A stretch of 64,000 bases of DNA from Bacteroides acidifaciens (GCF_903181435.1 NZ_CAEUHO010000005.1:434001-498000); one strand, 5' to 3'. Shown: positions 27,933 through 37,576, counted from the stretch's first letter. The notes: generated from the letters alone by a model not told the origin. Translations and numbers: made by a program.

Positions 27933-28286
27933 TTAGTTGTTAACTCTTTTTTCTTTGATTCTAGCTTTCTTACCGGTAAGAGCACGCAGGTAGTACAATT
28001 TAGCGCGACGAACTTTACCTACCTTGTTCACTTCGATGCTGTCGATAGCCGGTGATTCGATTGGGAAAATTCTTTCTACGCCTATAGTTCCTGACATCTT
28101 ACGTACAGTAAAACGTTTTTTGTCTCCGTGACCGGCGATTTTGATAACAACACCACGGTACAACTGTACACGTTCTTTGTTACCTTCAATAATACGATAT
28201 GCTACTGTTACAGTGTCTCCTGCTTTGAAGCTCGGGTGCTGTTTACCGGTAGCGAATGCTTCTTCTGCAATTTTAATTAAATCCAT
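27933..28286 (-). CDS. rplS: 50S ribosomal protein L19
   Basis: The 117-residue protein matches L19 in full length: [11 protein letters not shown], the beta-barrel [43 protein letters not shown] and the basic C-terminus [20 protein letters not shown]. It lies at the 30S-50S interface and contacts 16S rRNA. It is monocistronic here; in many bacteria it is in an operon with rpsP, rimM and trmD. On the minus strand TTACTTTG near 28375 may be its promoter. Confidence 0.95.
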   Translation of the reverse strand: MDLIKIAEEAFATGKQHPSFKAGDTVTVAYRIIEGNKERVQLYRGVVIKIAGHGDKKRFTVRKMSGTIGVERIFPIESPAIDSIEVNKVGKVRRAKLYYLRALTGKKARIKEKRVNN

Positions 28287-28411
28287 TGTTGTTATTATTA
28301 AATTGTTTCATCGTTACAACGCAACATACCAAGTATCTCGTCTCTTGACAGCGATTGCGCGAAAGCGGTGCAAAGTAACGAATTATTTGGCAGATAGCCA
28401 AATGTTTTTTG

Positions 28412-28419
28412 TATATTTG
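28412..28419 (+). promoter_or_regulatory. -7 box of the nucleotidase/GH3 operon
   Basis: TATATTTG matches TAnnTTTG, with TTTG 22 bp upstream (28386-28389). It lies 24 bp before the ATG at 28443. Confidence 0.65.
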
Positions 28420-28442
28420 TAGCATATAAAAAAATAGCGAAC

Positions 28443-29228
28443 ATGAAACAGACTTATGTAAAGTATCTGATAGTGGCAGCATTGGCAGGCGGATTCCTGT
28501 TTACGTCTTGTCGCTCGACACGGAAGGCTACGGCTCACTATCAAGTGGCAAAAGTAGAAGGTAGTATGATTAAGATAGATTCTGCTTGGGATACTAATCC
28601 CGATAAAAAAGCTACCGAAGTATTGAAACCCTATAAGGACAAAATTGACGGGATGATGTATGAGGTCATCGGTACCAGTGAAATGAAAATGGATAAGGGA
28701 GGCCCCGAAAGTCTGCTTTCCAATCTCGTAGCAAGCGTTTTGCAACAGGCTGCCGCTCCGATATTGGGCAAACCGGCCGATATGGGGTTGGTAAATATGG
28801 GTGGATTGCGCAATATCCTGCCGAAAGGTGAAATCACAGTAAGTGAAATTTTCGAGATACTTCCCTTTGAGAACTCCCTTTGCATCCTGACGATGAAAGG
28901 CTCGGATATGAAACGTCTTTTTAAAGCGATTGCTTCTCTTCACGGAGAGGGGGTGAGCGGTATTCGATTGGAAATCACAAAGAAAGGAGAGTTGCTGGAC
29001 GCAACAATTGGCGGTAAACCCGTAGAAGACAACCAGCTCTATACGGTAGCCACCATCGACTATCTGGCAGACGGCAACGGACAGATGGACGCTTTTCTGC
29101 AAGCGGAGAAACGTGAATGTCCCGATGGCGCTACTTTGCGTGGGCTATTCCTCGATTATGTCCGCAAACAAACCGCCGAAGGTAAAATGATTACTTCCAA
29201 ACTGGACGGACGTATTACTATAAAATAA
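28443..29228 (+). CDS. 5'-nucleotidase C-terminal-domain lipoprotein
   Basis: The 261-residue protein has a lipoprotein signal ending in GGFLFTSC (Cys24) and then only the substrate-recognition domain of UshA-type 5'-nucleotidases (PF02872 type). Characteristic pieces are LSNLVASVLQQAA, NMGGLRNILPKGEITVSEIF, PFENSLCILTMKG and YTVATIDYLADGNGQM. The metallophosphoesterase half is encoded by the next gene, 25 bp downstream. The two probably assemble on the membrane into one enzyme for nucleotides or related phosphoesters. The domain order is the reverse of the single-chain enzymes. Confidence 0.88.
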   Translation: MKQTYVKYLIVAALAGGFLFTSCRSTRKATAHYQVAKVEGSMIKIDSAWDTNPDKKATEVLKPYKDKIDGMMYEVIGTSEMKMDKGGPESLLSNLVASVLQQAAAPILGKPADMGLVNMGGLRNILPKGEITVSEIFEILPFENSLCILTMKGSDMKRLFKAIASLHGEGVSGIRLEITKKGELLDATIGGKPVEDNQLYTVATIDYLADGNGQMDAFLQAEKRECPDGATLRGLFLDYVRKQTAEGKMITSKLDGRITIK

Positions 29229-29253
29229 GAAGGAGAATTTAAAAAGATTGAAT

Positions 29254-30084
29254 ATGAAAAGAATTCAGATATCATTCCTGCTATGCCTTGTCTTGAGCTT
29301 TGCTTTTTCTCTGTTTGCACAGAATACCAAAGAACTTATACTTTTACAGACCAGCGATGTGCATAGCCGTATCGAACCTATCAACCAGAAAGGCGACCGT
29401 AACTACGATGAAGGCGGCTTTGTCCGTCGGGCTACTTTCCTCGACCAGTTCCGCAAGGAACATAAGAATGTCCTGCTGTTCGATTGCGGAGACATTTCTC
29501 AGGGTACACCTTATTATAATATGTTTCAGGGAGAAGTGGAAGTCAAGTTGATGAATGAAATGGGGTATGATGCTATGACTATCGGTAACCATGAATTTGA
29601 TTTCGGTCTGGACAATATGGCACGTCTTTTCAAAATGGCAAACTTTCCGGTGGTCTGCGCCAATTACAACCTCGATGCTACCCCACTGAAAGATATCGTA
29701 AAGCCTTATGTAATTCTCGAAAGATATGGCTTGAAGATTGGCGTATTCGGATTGGGAGCGAGGCCCGAGGGCTTGATTCAGGCAAATAAATGTGAAGGAG
29801 TAATTTATGAGAACCCTATTGAAGTATCGAACGAAATAGCAGCCTTGTTGAAAAAGAAGGGCTGTGACGTGATAGTGTGCCTGTCTCATCTGGGCATTCA
29901 GATGGACGAACGTCTGGTTGCGAAAACGCGCAATATTGATGTCATTCTAGGCGGACATTCACATACCTTTATGAAAGGCCCTAAAATTTATTTGAATATG
30001 GACGGAAAAGAGATTCCCATCATGCATTCCGGAAAAAGTGGTGTGCGTGTAGGTCGTCTCGATTTGACTTTGAAATGTAAATGA
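29254..30084 (+). CDS. 5'-nucleotidase N-terminal (metallophosphoesterase) domain protein
   Basis: The start is set at the ATG at 29254, which has AAGGAG 20-25 bp upstream and gives a signal peptide (MKRIQISFLLCLVLSFAFSLFA). The 276 residues hold the calcineurin-like metal ligands of the family: QTSDVHSRIEP (D and H), LFDCGDISQGTP, the catalytic TIGNHEFDFG, VCLSHLGIQ and GGHSHTF. It lacks the C-terminal domain, which is encoded by the preceding gene. The last 4 bp (ATGA) overlap the start of the GH3 gene. Confidence 0.9.
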   Translation: MKRIQISFLLCLVLSFAFSLFAQNTKELILLQTSDVHSRIEPINQKGDRNYDEGGFVRRATFLDQFRKEHKNVLLFDCGDISQGTPYYNMFQGEVEVKLMNEMGYDAMTIGNHEFDFGLDNMARLFKMANFPVVCANYNLDATPLKDIVKPYVILERYGLKIGVFGLGARPEGLIQANKCEGVIYENPIEVSNEIAALLKKKGCDVIVCLSHLGIQMDERLVAKTRNIDVILGGHSHTFMKGPKIYLNMDGKEIPIMHSGKSGVRVGRLDLTLKCK

Positions 30085-33000
30085 AGATAATTCCCTCAAT
30101 TTTAGCGATTTTATTTCTACTCTCAGCCGGACAAGTCACAAGTTCGGCTCAGAATGTTATCACTCCCACTGTCGAACCACTGCTGGTGTCTAAAGCTCTT
30201 CAGGATGAAGATTGCCGTCATTGGGTAGACTCGGTGATGAACAAACTCTCCTTTAAAGAAAAGGTGGGACAGTTATTTATCTATACCATTGCGCCGATAG
30301 ATACCAAACGGAACCTGGAGCTGCTGCGCGAAGCCGTCGATACCTATAAGGTGGGCGGACTTCTCTTCTCTGGTGGGAAGATGCAAACCCAGGTTGACTT
30401 GACAAACCGGGCACAAAAACTGGCGAAAGTACCTGTTATGATTACCTTCGACGGAGAATGGGGGTTGGCGATGCGTTTGCGTGGAACACCTGTTTTCCCG
30501 AGAAATATGGTATTGGGATGTATCCGTGACAATCAACTGATTTACGAATACGGGCGTGAAGTGGCCCGTCAATGCCGGCAGATTGGGGTACAGGTAAACT
30601 TTGCTCCGGTAGCGGATGTGAATATCAATCCCAAGAATCCGGTCATCAATACCCGTTCCTTCGGAGAAGACCCGATACAGGTAGCAGATAAGGTAATTGC
30701 TTACGCTTATGGTCTGGAAGGTGGGGGAGTATTGTCCGTATGTAAGCATTTTCCCGGTCATGGCGATACTGATGTCGATTCACATAAAGCACTTCCGGTG
30801 CTTCCTTTCACTCGCGAGCGTTTGGACAGCGTAGAGCTTTATCCCTTTAAAAGAGCGATTCGTGCAGGACTGGGCGGTATGATGGTGGGGCATCTGCAAG
30901 TGCCTGTTATCGAGCCGATAGGCGGAGTCCCTTCTTCCTTGTCACGTAATGTCGTGTCCGGTTTGCTGACGGACGAGTTAGCTTTCAAAGGATTGATATT
31001 CACCGACGCACTTGCCATGAAAGGAGTGGTAGGCAGCGGTAATGTCAGCTTACAAGCATTGAAAGCGGGCAATGATATGGTACTGGCTCCTCGCAACCTA
31101 AAAGACGAAGTTCCTGCCGTGCTCGAAGCCGTTGAAAAAGGAGAACTAAGCAAAGAGGATATTGAAAATAAATGCCGTAAAGTTCTGACTTATAAATATG
31201 TATTAGGACTCAAGAAAAAGCCGTTTATACAACTGTCCGGTTTGGAACAGCGTGTCAACAGTCCTCAGGCACGTGATTTGGTTCGTCGGTTGAACCAGGC
31301 GGCAATTACTGTCCTGAACAATAAGAATCATATCCTGCCGCTTCATGCCGACAAAGCGCAGACAATTGCTCTGCTCGAAGTCGGAAAACCGGGAGAAACG
31401 GAAGCGTTAGCCAAACAAATGTCCCGCTATGTATCATTGGCGCGTTTTCGTCTCCGTCCCAATCAGACCGAAGAAGAGAATCGGCGGTTGCGTGATTCGT
31501 TGGCTACTTATAAACGAATAATTATAGCCGTCAGCGAACAACGCCTGGCTCCTTATCAGCCGTTCTTTGCAAAGTTCGCTCCCGAAAGTCCGGCTATTTA
31601 CCTGTTCTTCACTCCCGGTAAAATGATGTTGCAGATTCACCGTTCGGTGTCTCACGCTTCGGCAGTGGTATTGGGACATAGTCACAACAGCGACGTACAG
31701 CGTCAGACGGCGGATATATTGTTTGCCAAAGCCACTGCCGACGGACGATTATCGGCAAGTTTGGGCGGATTGTTCCCGACAGGTGCGGGAGTGACTATCA
31801 CGCCAAAAACTCCTTCACATTTCGTCCCCGAAGAATATGGTCTTTCGTCTGCCCTTCTCAAAAAGATTGACACTATTGCGTTAGACGGTATTCAGCAGGG
31901 CGCCTATCCCGGTTGTCAGGTGGTCGTCTTGAAAAACGGGCATGTCATGGTTGATAAGGCTTTCGGCACTTATGCGGGAAAAGGCAGTCCCCGTGTCGAA
32001 TCGACGGACATCTACGACTTGGCCTCCCTTTCCAAAACAACGGGGACGCTGCTTGCGCTTATGAAACTCTACGATAAGGGACGTTTTAGCCTGACCGATA
32101 AGATATCCGATTATTTGCCGTTCCTGCAACGTACTGATAAGAAAGATATAACGATTCAAGAAATACTGTACCACCAGTCTGGGCTGCCGTCCTGGCTTCC
32201 TTTCTATCAAGAAGTCATTGATAAGGACAGTTACGACGGAAGATTGTTCAGCGTACGCAAAGATGCGCAGCATCCGGTGCGGATTGGAGCGACTACCTGG
32301 GCGAATCCGAAATTCAAGTTTAAAAGTGAATACATCTCTCCTGTCAAAAAGGGTGACTATACAATTCAGATTTGCGACAACCTGTGGTTGAACCGTTCTT
32401 TCCGGAAAGTGATAGAAGAGAAAATAGTGGAAGCTCCGTTGAAACAGAAACGTTACATATATAGCGATATAGGATTTATTCTGTTGGGAATGTTGGTAGA
32501 GCAGTTGGCAGGTATGCCTATGGAAGCCTATTTGCAACGTGAGTTTTACGGACCGATGGGGCTGGAACGTACCGGTTACCTGCCATTGCGGCGTTTCTCT
32601 AAATCGGAAATCGTTCCTTCCAACAAGGACCGTTTCTTGCGGAAAGAAACCTTGCAAGGATTCGTACATGATGAGGCTTCCTCTTTCTTCGGCGGGCTGG
32701 CAGGCAATGCCGGACTTTTCTCTACCGCCCGTGAAGTGGCGCATGTCTATCAGATGTTGCTGAATGGGGGAGAGATAGACGGACAACGTTATTTGAGCAA
32801 AGAAACCTGCCAGTTATTTACGACAGGAGTGTCGAAGATAAGCCGTCGCGGTCTAGGATTTGATAAGCCGGATATGGAAGACCCGAAGAAAGGAAACTGT
32901 GCGTCCGTCGTGCCTGCCGGAACCTACGGTCATACCGGATTTACTGGTACGTGCGCATGGGTAGACCCTGTGAACGAATTGGTTTATGTCTTTTTGAGTA

Positions 33001-33098
33001 ACCGCATCTATCCCGATGTCACCAACCGCAAACTCAATCAACTGCATATTCGCGAACAGATACAGGAAGCGATTTATGGCGCAATGAAGAAAAAGTAA
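30081..33098 (+). CDS. GH3 glycosidase fused to a beta-lactamase-type serine hydrolase
   Basis: The 1005-residue protein is exported (signal peptide MKIIPSILAILFLLSAGQVTSSA). Residues about 45-390 are a glycoside hydrolase family 3 domain with NagZ-like features: KHFPGHGDTDVDSH from 222 (His/Asp acid-base loop) and the nucleophile Asp309 in IFTDALAMKG. A C-terminal GH3-type domain follows to about 580. Residues about 590-1005 are a class C-type serine hydrolase with S649-x-x-K652 (ASLSKTTG), a tyrosine motif YSD in place of the usual YxN, and HTG in GHTGFTGTC. The pairing suggests peptidoglycan recycling: an N-acetyl-hexosaminidase plus a peptidase or amidase in the periplasm. It is co-transcribed with the nucleotidase genes. 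Confidence 0.9.
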   Translation: MKIIPSILAILFLLSAGQVTSSAQNVITPTVEPLLVSKALQDEDCRHWVDSVMNKLSFKEKVGQLFIYTIAPIDTKRNLELLREAVDTYKVGGLLFSGGKMQTQVDLTNRAQKLAKVPVMITFDGEWGLAMRLRGTPVFPRNMVLGCIRDNQLIYEYGREVARQCRQIGVQVNFAPVADVNINPKNPVINTRSFGEDPIQVADKVIAYAYGLEGGGVLSVCKHFPGHGDTDVDSHKALPVLPFTRERLDSVELYPFKRAIRAGLGGMMVGHLQVPVIEPIGGVPSSLSRNVVSGLLTDELAFKGLIFTDALAMKGVVGSGNVSLQALKAGNDMVLAPRNLKDEVPAVLEAVEKGELSKEDIENKCRKVLTYKYVLGLKKKPFIQLSGLEQRVNSPQARDLVRRLNQAAITVLNNKNHILPLHADKAQTIALLEVGKPGETEALAKQMSRYVSLARFRLRPNQTEEENRRLRDSLATYKRIIIAVSEQRLAPYQPFFAKFAPESPAIYLFFTPGKMMLQIHRSVSHASAVVLGHSHNSDVQRQTADILFAKATADGRLSASLGGLFPTGAGVTITPKTPSHFVPEEYGLSSALLKKIDTIALDGIQQGAYPGCQVVVLKNGHVMVDKAFGTYAGKGSPRVESTDIYDLASLSKTTGTLLALMKLYDKGRFSLTDKISDYLPFLQRTDKKDITIQEILYHQSGLPSWLPFYQEVIDKDSYDGRLFSVRKDAQHPVRIGATTWANPKFKFKSEYISPVKKGDYTIQICDNLWLNRSFRKVIEEKIVEAPLKQKRYIYSDIGFILLGMLVEQLAGMPMEAYLQREFYGPMGLERTGYLPLRRFSKSEIVPSNKDRFLRKETLQGFVHDEASSFFGGLAGNAGLFSTAREVAHVYQMLLNGGEIDGQRYLSKETCQLFTTGVSKISRRGLGFDKPDMEDPKKGNCASVVPAGTYGHTGFTGTCAWVDPVNELVYVFLSNRIYPDVTNRKLNQLHIREQIQEAIYGAMKKK

Positions 33099-33122
33099 TC
33101 ATTCTGGCAGAAAATAAAAAGA

Positions 33123-33162
33123 AATGCCCTTCCACTTGCAACAGTAGAAGGGCATCTTTTTA
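33123..33162. terminator. bidirectional terminator
   Basis: ATGCCCTTC and GAAGGGCAT form a 9-bp stem followed by CTTTTTATT, between the convergent GH3 gene and the barrel gene at 33198. Confidence 0.8.
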
Positions 33163-33197
33163 TTATTAACGTAATATTCTGATAGTTGTATCTCTTT

Positions 33198-33824
33198 CTA
33201 GAACGATACACCCAGGCGGAAGCCGAAGTTGCTCAATCCGTCTACACTGTAATGCAGTACATCAGCCTTGTTGGTACCATAGCTGTAGTACAAAGCAAAG
33301 TGCAAGCCCGGACCGTACACCCAAGGGAATACGTTGATACCTACTTCAGGAGAAGCATAGAAGCCCCAACTGTTTTCTCTTGCTTCAAGCATATTGAAGT
33401 TAGAGCGTACTTTCGCATATTCAGCACCTAGTTTAGCGCTGACATAAGGTTGGAAAGAACCGCCGCGGTTCCACTGGTAACGTGCAGCAGCACCGAAAGG
33501 CAACTGGAAAATAGTATGTTGCTGGTCGGTAGTCACATCACCGCCTGCCATTTTGAACGTTTCACGGCCTACATATTCGTGGTTGCTGTGGTAGTTAAGG
33601 AAAAGTCCCAAACCGATGTTCGGAGTCACGAAATAACCACCTTCGAAGTTCATACCCCAGCCACTTGCCTTGTCAGCAAAATTATTGCTTAGCGGGGCAT
33701 TGAACTGCCAGTCGATATTGGCATATCCATTGTCTGATAACTGTGCCTTAGCCGGCATGGCGAAGGCGATGGCAATAGCCGCCAAGGCTACCACCTTGAA
33801 GTATATATTTTTTCTTGTTTTCAT
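33198..33824 (-). CDS. outer-membrane beta-barrel protein
   Basis: The 208 residues begin with a signal peptide (IYFKVVALAAIAIAFAMPAKA) and then show alternating strands rich in Gly and aromatics (GWGMNFEGGYFVTPNIGLGL, FGAAARYQWNRGGSFQPYVS). The chain ends in LGVSF with C-terminal Phe, the outer-membrane assembly signal. It resembles the small OmpW/OmpA-barrel-like family. It lies 15 bp after a DUF4136 lipoprotein gene on the same strand, so the two are probably co-transcribed. Confidence 0.8.
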   Translation of the reverse strand: MKTRKNIYFKVVALAAIAIAFAMPAKAQLSDNGYANIDWQFNAPLSNNFADKASGWGMNFEGGYFVTPNIGLGLFLNYHSNHEYVGRETFKMAGGDVTTDQQHTIFQLPFGAAARYQWNRGGSFQPYVSAKLGAEYAKVRSNFNMLEARENSWGFYASPEVGINVFPWVYGPGLHFALYYSYGTNKADVLHYSVDGLSNFGFRLGVSF

Positions 33825-33839
33825 AACAGTTGTAGTTGA

Positions 33840-34475
33840 TTATTTGTTAGTTAGATAAGGTGACTGAGCGAATGACTGGTTGACAGCTTCCACAGCAAGA
33901 GTGCGGTTGATAGCTTTAGAACCGGTGTCAAATCCGGTCAGGTAGCTTGTCCATACAACAGGCAGTTTTTTGCTATCACCTTGGTCGGCATTCAAGTCCA
34001 CCATTTCTGTCAGGAATGAGTTGGTGCTATAACTGTAAGTCACAGCGTACGGGTAGTACCATCCTCCACCCCAGTTTCCGCCCCAGTAGCCGGGACCCCA
34101 GTAACCGGGATAACCCCACCACCATTCAGGTTGAGAGTAGCTGGTGAAATAATAAGTACTTGCGATGTAGCTTACTTGGATACCAAGGTCAGCATCTTCT
34201 TTGGTATCAGCGGCTGTATAGCCTCTGGCTTCCATGTTTTCCGTGTAAGCGGCCAGAATTTGTTCAGCGCCTTCTCCTTCGAGGTATTCCGGCTCTTTAC
34301 TATCACTAATCACTAGGATTTGAGGTGCCAGAAAGAATGTGGGAACTTTGAAGTCAGCTTTCTCGTCGTGGTTAGTGTACACCAGATAGTTGTCATCCAG
34401 CTTACCCATGTCCGGGTCTTTTTCGCAAGAAGCGAGTGCAAAGACCGCCAATAAAATAGGAATTAATTTCTTCAT
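33840..34475 (-). CDS. DUF4136 lipoprotein
   Basis: The 211 residues carry a lipoprotein signal (MKKLIPILLAVFALASC, Cys17) and a DUF4136-type body with the EDADLGIQVSYI strand. A striking central Trp/Tyr/Gly/Pro-rich stretch (WWWGYPGYWGPGYWGG) is often seen in this family. Function unknown; co-transcription with the beta-barrel gene suggests an outer-membrane role. Confidence 0.8.
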   Translation of the reverse strand: MKKLIPILLAVFALASCEKDPDMGKLDDNYLVYTNHDEKADFKVPTFFLAPQILVISDSKEPEYLEGEGAEQILAAYTENMEARGYTAADTKEDADLGIQVSYIASTYYFTSYSQPEWWWGYPGYWGPGYWGGNWGGGWYYPYAVTYSYSTNSFLTEMVDLNADQGDSKKLPVVWTSYLTGFDTGSKAINRTLAVEAVNQSFAQSPYLTNK

Positions 34476-34615
34476 ATCTTTATAATGTTTAGGTTATATA
34501 AAAATCATGCCCTGGTACCTTGGGGCTTTTGCAAGAAACAACAAGATAAAAATAAAAAGGTTCGCTAGAAAAATAGTTTTGCCGGAAAATTAACATCTTA
34601 CTTTTCGCTCCCGCC

Positions 34616-34668
34616 ATCAAAAAAGATGAGCAATCTGCCGATGATTAGGCGGATTGCTCATCTTTTTA
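34616..34668 (-). terminator. terminator after the MarR gene
   Basis: AGATGAGCAATCTGCC pairs over 16 bp (one G-T) with GGCGGATTGCTCATCT, flanked by A and T runs. It closes the MarR operon at its 3' end. Confidence 0.85.
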
Positions 34669-34700
34669 TAGCTTACTGAAATTTGTTTGGAAATCGGTTG

Positions 34701-35051
34701 TTAAAACAGAGGTTGTAATAATTCCGGTATTTCAACTTTATCAAGCTCCAGTTCGTTCACCCGTTGTTTGCCTGCCGGAGACAGGTGGAAATACATTTGT
34801 CGGCGGTCTTCGTTTCCGAGTGTCCGGACAATCAGTTCTTTCTCTTCCAGTATCCGAAGCATCTTCGACGTATGCGATGGGCTCATGTCCGTTTGCTTTG
34901 ACAGGTTGGTAGCTGTCATTCTCTCCGTAGAGCACTTGAGAGTGCACAATATCATGGCCTCATTCAGTGATATCCGGTAGACTTTTTCAAATGCTGTTTC
35001 AAAGCTTGTCATGGCTCTGAACACGTCTCGCATTGCACATATTGTTTTCAT
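34701..35051 (-). CDS. MarR-family transcriptional regulator
   Basis: The 116 residues form a winged helix: a helical N-terminus, the recognition helix region MTATNLSKQTDMSPSHTSKMLRILEEKELI and the wing DRRQMYFHLSPAGKQ. It is shorter than typical MarR proteins (about 140-150) because the C-terminal dimerisation helices are abbreviated. It lies 34 bp downstream of the CoA-disulfide reductase gene on the same strand, so it is likely the operon's own regulator. A TTTCC-n3-GGAAA inverted repeat upstream of that gene is a candidate site. Confidence 0.82.
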   Translation of the reverse strand: MKTICAMRDVFRAMTSFETAFEKVYRISLNEAMILCTLKCSTERMTATNLSKQTDMSPSHTSKMLRILEEKELIVRTLGNEDRRQMYFHLSPAGKQRVNELELDKVEIPELLQPLF

Positions 35052-35085
35052 ATCTTATTTGAATATAATTTACTAGTTATTTCCG

Positions 35086-37557
35086 TTAAATAAACAGATT
35101 AACGTTGGCATTATCCGCTCGTTCCATATACGTTGCTACACCGCCGATGGTCACGTCGTCCAGGAGTTCTTCTTTTTTCACTCCCATCACATCCATCGAC
35201 ATTTGGCAAGCAATAAATTCCACTCCATTCTCCAGAGCTTGCTGACGCAGCGATTCAAGCGAGTCGATTCCCTTCTCCTTCATGATATACCGCATCATTT
35301 TTCCGCCTATTCCGCCCATGCTCATCTTCGAAAGTTTCAGTTTCTTAGAGCTTGAAGGCAGCATCATACCAAACATCTTTCCAAAAATATCTTTCTCCAC
35401 TTTCGGCTTGTGCAACTTCTTGATAACGTTCAATCCCCAGAAGGTAAAGAAGATTGTAACTTTCTGTCCGGTGGCTGCCGCGCCATTAGCGAGCACAAAG
35501 GTGGCTAAAGCTTTATCCAAATCATCGCTAAACATGATAAACGTTTTTCCTTTGCCATCACAAGAAGTAACAATATTACATGATTTTGGTTCTCCTTTTT
35601 CTATAATAACAACAGATTTTCCTCCGGATGCCTCTTTAGAAATCAACTGGTTACCGGTCGAACTGCACCATGCGGCAGCATCACGCGGGAATCCCGGGTC
35701 GGTTGCCGTAATCTCTACCCGTTCGCCCGAAGCCAGTCCGTCCATTGTCTTTTTCATTTTCAGAATCGGACCGGGACATTGCAGTCCGCAAGCATCCACT
35801 CGGATGGTTTTGGCGGTTGCGACAGGTGCGGTAGGTTGTCCGGTTTGTGTTGTTGGCTCTTGCTGTATAGGCGCTTTTCCCGTTTCATTTTCATTATCTT
35901 CGTGCAAGATGATAGGAGAGGTGGCGGCACGGTAAGTTTTCAGTCCGCCCGAAAGATTGCGTACCTTATCAAATCCGTGTTGTGTCAAAATACGGTAAGC
36001 AAGATATCCCCGCAGTCCGACAGCACAGAACGTATAAATCATCCGGTCTTTCGGCAGTTCTGTCAGCCGGTCGCGAAGTTCATCCAATGGAATATTAACA
36101 GCGCCCGGCAAACTACCTAAAGCAAATTCATCCGGAGTGCGGACATCCAGCAGGTATTTGTTCTCCATTTCAATGTCTCTCAGTTCTCGCCAGTACACAG
36201 GGTTCGTCCTGCCTGTAATAATATCTTCTGCCACATATCCCGCCAGCGCTACCGGGTCTTTGGCGGAAGAGAACGGTGGTGCGTACGCCTGCTCCACTTT
36301 CATCAAGTCATAGATAGTTCCCTCATGTTTGATGACAAGTGCGAGTTCGTCAATCCGCTTGTCCACTCCGTCATAGCCTACAATCTGTCCACCGTACAAT
36401 CGTCCCGTCTGCTTGTCGAAAGTGATTTTGATACTCATCGGCATAGCGTCCGGGTAATATCCGGCATGGGAAGACGGATGAATGGTAGATGACATATACT
36501 CAATCCCTTCCACCCGCAGTCGTTTTCCGGGCAAACCGGTAGAAGCCACTGTCATGTCGAACACCTTGGCGATGGAAGTGCCGATGGAACCTTCATAGGC
36601 AATCTTAGCTCCCAGTATATTATCCGCAGCGATACGTCCCTGACGGTTGGCAGGGCCGGCAAGATAATTGAGCCAAGGTTTTCCGGTAATCGGATGGCGG
36701 TATTCAATCGCGTCGCCAATCGCATAAATGGATTCGTCAGACGTTTGCAGATAATCATTCACAGCGATTCCGCCGGCAGGACCGATAGTCAGTTCGGCAG
36801 CTCGTGCCAGGTTCGTTTCCGGGCGTACGCCAATAGATAAGATAACAATATCGGCAGCAATAGACTGACCGTTCTTAAAGTTGACCTTCAATCCTTTTCC
36901 GTCGCGCTCAAAAGAAGCTACGGCTTGTTCCAGATATAGATTCACTCCTTTATCCATCAGATGTTGGTGCACCAGTGAAGCCATTGAGAAGTCAATAGGC
37001 GCCATCACCTGGTTGCCCATTTCCACAATCGACACTTTCGCCCCTTGCGCATGCAGGTTTTCTGCCATTTCGAGTCCGATAAATCCGGCTCCTACCACTA
37101 CCGCTTTCCGCGGAGCATGGCTGTCGATATATGCTTTGATTTTGTCCGTATCTGCAACGTTTCTCAGCGTGAAGATTCCGCTCAGGTCTATTCCCGGCAG
37201 GGGCGGGCGTACAGGGGAAGCCCCGGTTGATATTAACAACTTGTCGTAACTTTCCTCATACGTATCTTCGCTGTTTTGCCGCACTGTGACCGTCTTTCTT
37301 TTCCGGTCGATGAAAATCACTTCATTTTCCGTGCGGACATCAACACGGAAGCGTGTAGAAAATGCTTCGGGAGTCTGAACGAACAGTTTTTCGCGCTCTT
37401 CGATGACTCCACCTATATAATAAGGTAAGCCGCAATTGGCATACGATATATATTTCCCTTTTTCCAGAAGAATGATTTCTGCTGATTCGTCTACTCGTCT
37501 GATTCGGGCAGCAGTGGTAGCCCCGCCTGCAACGCCTCCAATAATGATTACTTTCAT
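35086..37557 (-). CDS. CoA-disulfide reductase / rhodanese / TusA / DsrE fusion
   Basis: The 823-residue cytoplasmic flavoprotein has four modules. Residues 1-455 are an FAD/NAD(P)H disulfide reductase of the CoADR/NADH-oxidase type (IIIGGVAGGATTAARIRR, active-site Cys42 in YANCGLPYYIGG, FAD motif YAIGDAIE). Residues about 460-550 are a rhodanese with the persulfide cysteine in TFCAVGLRGYLAY. Residues about 590-665 are a TusA-like domain with DACGLQCPGPILKMKK. Residues about 680-823 are a DsrE/DsrF-like domain (TFIMFSDDLDKALATF). Such fusions handle sulfane sulfur: reduction of CoA persulfide or polysulfide and relay between cysteines. A MarR-type regulator follows. Confidence 0.9.
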   Translation of the reverse strand: MKVIIIGGVAGGATTAARIRRVDESAEIILLEKGKYISYANCGLPYYIGGVIEEREKLFVQTPEAFSTRFRVDVRTENEVIFIDRKRKTVTVRQNSEDTYEESYDKLLISTGASPVRPPLPGIDLSGIFTLRNVADTDKIKAYIDSHAPRKAVVVGAGFIGLEMAENLHAQGAKVSIVEMGNQVMAPIDFSMASLVHQHLMDKGVNLYLEQAVASFERDGKGLKVNFKNGQSIAADIVILSIGVRPETNLARAAELTIGPAGGIAVNDYLQTSDESIYAIGDAIEYRHPITGKPWLNYLAGPANRQGRIAADNILGAKIAYEGSIGTSIAKVFDMTVASTGLPGKRLRVEGIEYMSSTIHPSSHAGYYPDAMPMSIKITFDKQTGRLYGGQIVGYDGVDKRIDELALVIKHEGTIYDLMKVEQAYAPPFSSAKDPVALAGYVAEDIITGRTNPVYWRELRDIEMENKYLLDVRTPDEFALGSLPGAVNIPLDELRDRLTELPKDRMIYTFCAVGLRGYLAYRILTQHGFDKVRNLSGGLKTYRAATSPIILHEDNENETGKAPIQQEPTTQTGQPTAPVATAKTIRVDACGLQCPGPILKMKKTMDGLASGERVEITATDPGFPRDAAAWCSSTGNQLISKEASGGKSVVIIEKGEPKSCNIVTSCDGKGKTFIMFSDDLDKALATFVLANGAAATGQKVTIFFTFWGLNVIKKLHKPKVEKDIFGKMFGMMLPSSSKKLKLSKMSMGGIGGKMMRYIMKEKGIDSLESLRQQALENGVEFIACQMSMDVMGVKKEELLDDVTIGGVATYMERADNANVNLFI

Positions 37558-37576
37558 ATATTTATTAGTGTAAATA

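Noticed and set aside
31881..32786. A 301-codon minus-strand frame opposite the GH3/serine-hydrolase gene
   Set aside because: It is fully antisense to well-conserved catalytic motifs and its translation shows no recognisable domain.
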